From Candidatus Hinthialibacteria bacterium OLB16 (GTDB lineage: Bacteria > Hinthialibacterota > Hinthialibacteria > OLB16): a stretch of 44,040 nt of DNA. Under the pieces are notes generated by a model. That model saw only the letters and a list, made by a program, of their open reading frames with translations, was not told where the DNA came from and did not search any database. Every line of letters starts with the position of its first letter. Position 1 is the first letter of the stretch. Location of the stretch: NCBI GenBank assembly GCA_001567115.1, contig LMZT01000116.1:1-44040 (forward strand), in the 5' to 3' direction. Positions 43,485-44,040 of the stretch are shown here, in pieces. A program made the position numbers and the translations under genes.

Positions 43485-43640
43485 AAGCGGGCGTGGAAGT
43501 AGTAGAGGCCGGTGAAGGCCGACTGGATTTTACCCGTCTGGTGTTCGGTGATACCTGCGGTGCGGGCCGAGGCCCAGGTCGCGCCGCCGAGGAGGTTGGT
43601 GCGATTGGAGGTGGGGTAATAGATTTCACTCACTGTATCA
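43460..43640 (-). pseudogene. RHS-repeat protein remnant
   Basis: On the minus strand, within a frame open from 43765 to 43343, the sequence TGKIQSAFTGLYYFHARFYD followed by PVVGRW is the conserved end of the RHS/YD-repeat core, normally followed by a toxin or polymorphic C-terminus. The preceding IYYPTSNRTNLLGGATWAS is the weaker upstream part. Nothing like a complete RHS gene is present; the piece overlaps the aberrant 3' end of nuoC. Either a real relic of a polymorphic-toxin cassette or a chimeric join. Confidence 0.55.
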
Positions 43641-43687
43641 TATATCCCTCTCAACCAGGCGTTCATCCTTCTTTTCCCCTCCTCGTC

Positions 43688-43707
43688 ATCCTCGCGAAAG
43701 CGGGGAT
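43688..43707. repeat. REP-like palindrome (CGC-GAAA-GCG type)
   Basis: ATCCTCGC-GAAA-GCGGGGAT forms an 8-bp stem with one T:G mismatch and a GAAA loop, flanked by GTC upstream. In translation (minus strand) it gives the well-known DPRFREDDE signature of widespread REP-type intergenic palindromes, found mainly in Proteobacteria. Only one copy was found in the window. Confidence 0.5.
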
Positions 43708-43811
43708 CCAGTCCCCCCACTGCCCGTCTGGCAGGTTTCTGTTTCTCTCCAACCTGCGGACACACAACAGACCAGATTGCCTGGCGTGTTCGAGGAGGAG
43801 AGAGAGCCTAT

Positions 43812-43838
43812 GCCCTGATCCATGTGGTCGGGGCTTTT
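43812..43838 (+). terminator. Terminator-like hairpin near the right edge
   Basis: GCCCTGATCC and the inverse GGTCGGGGC (43812-43834) form a stem with one G:U pair, followed by TTTT. It fits an intrinsic terminator on the plus strand, but no coding region ends just upstream. The rest of 43485-44040 contains only the RHS remnant, the REP-like palindrome and no gene I can support. Confidence 0.4.
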
Positions 43839-44040
43839 CTCCTTATGCTGCACCACATTCTGGACCATGAACATCATTGCCTATATCGTAAACAGCGGGA
43901 CCTCCATCCCCTCGAAGTCCTCACCGACACCCTAACGCTCTGATGTCACCACCGACCCCTCTCACCCCTGTCAAGTTTTGCCTCGATTGGCGGATGGGTT
44001 AACGTTTTCTCCTTATTCCATTCTACATACCGTTTTTCTC

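Noticed and set aside
43165-43629. 154-codon minus-strand frame over nuoC
   Set aside because: It is antisense to conserved NuoC sequence, Pro/Ser-rich and matches no family.
1-44040. CRISPR arrays, transposases, tRNA or rRNA genes, prophage genes
   Set aside because: None were recognised on either strand; the only multi-copy-type element is the single REP-like palindrome.

Overview
The window looks like a Gram-negative, free-living heterotroph with moderate G+C (roughly mid-50s by eye). It encodes lipoproteins, an O-antigen/exopolysaccharide set, a LolA-like lipoprotein, many exported carbohydrate-active proteins, a formylglycine sulfatase, a DUF1080 protein and a pseudopilin whose C-terminal PTNGT-type motif resembles those of PVC-superphylum, Lentisphaerae, Sumerlaeota and Hydrogenedentota-like genomes. 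I infer a member of one of these poorly cultured lineages; the sequence does not decide which.

Left part (1-26 kb, accessory). A minus-strand set runs from a Tat-exported GH28-like beta-helix enzyme through a Tat-type unknown protein to a truncated GH5 enzyme. Next come a quinol-dependent nitric oxide reductase (qNor) and, divergently, a ClC chloride channel/transporter with two CBS domains and unusual pore residues. A secreted DUF1080 protein follows, convergent with mprF. Then a minus-strand glycan set: a GH141-like beta-helix protein, a sulfatase, and a large FG-GAP-propeller/GH123-like protein upstream of mprF. A radical SAM enzyme and a pseudopilin are convergent. A GH32 fructan hydrolase and a sialidase-fold protein form a pair on the plus strand.

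Middle (25-34 kb). apbE, a doxX-like gene and glnE are collinear. A family-B DNA polymerase with degenerate motifs is convergent with glnE and divergent from a polyprenyl-phosphate sugar-phosphate transferase, which is followed by a TPR lipoprotein.

Right part (35-44 kb). A tightly overlapping minus-strand operon folP-cdaA-ybbR-pdxJ-O-antigen polymerase-membrane/propeller protein joins folate, c-di-AMP, vitamin B6 and envelope glycan functions. Divergent from it are a LolA-like lipoprotein, an isolated flbD and an isolated nuoC. The last ~600 bp hold an antisense RHS-repeat remnant, a REP-like palindrome and a terminator-like hairpin.

The most striking sequence-level pattern is that five coding regions (GH5, the Tat protein, mprF, FG-GAP/GH123, TPR lipoprotein) are each interrupted by single-base length changes in or next to G/C runs. 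In four of them the continuation in another frame is obvious. Sequencing or assembly error explains this better than independent gene decay. No tRNA, rRNA, CRISPR array or transposase was seen.
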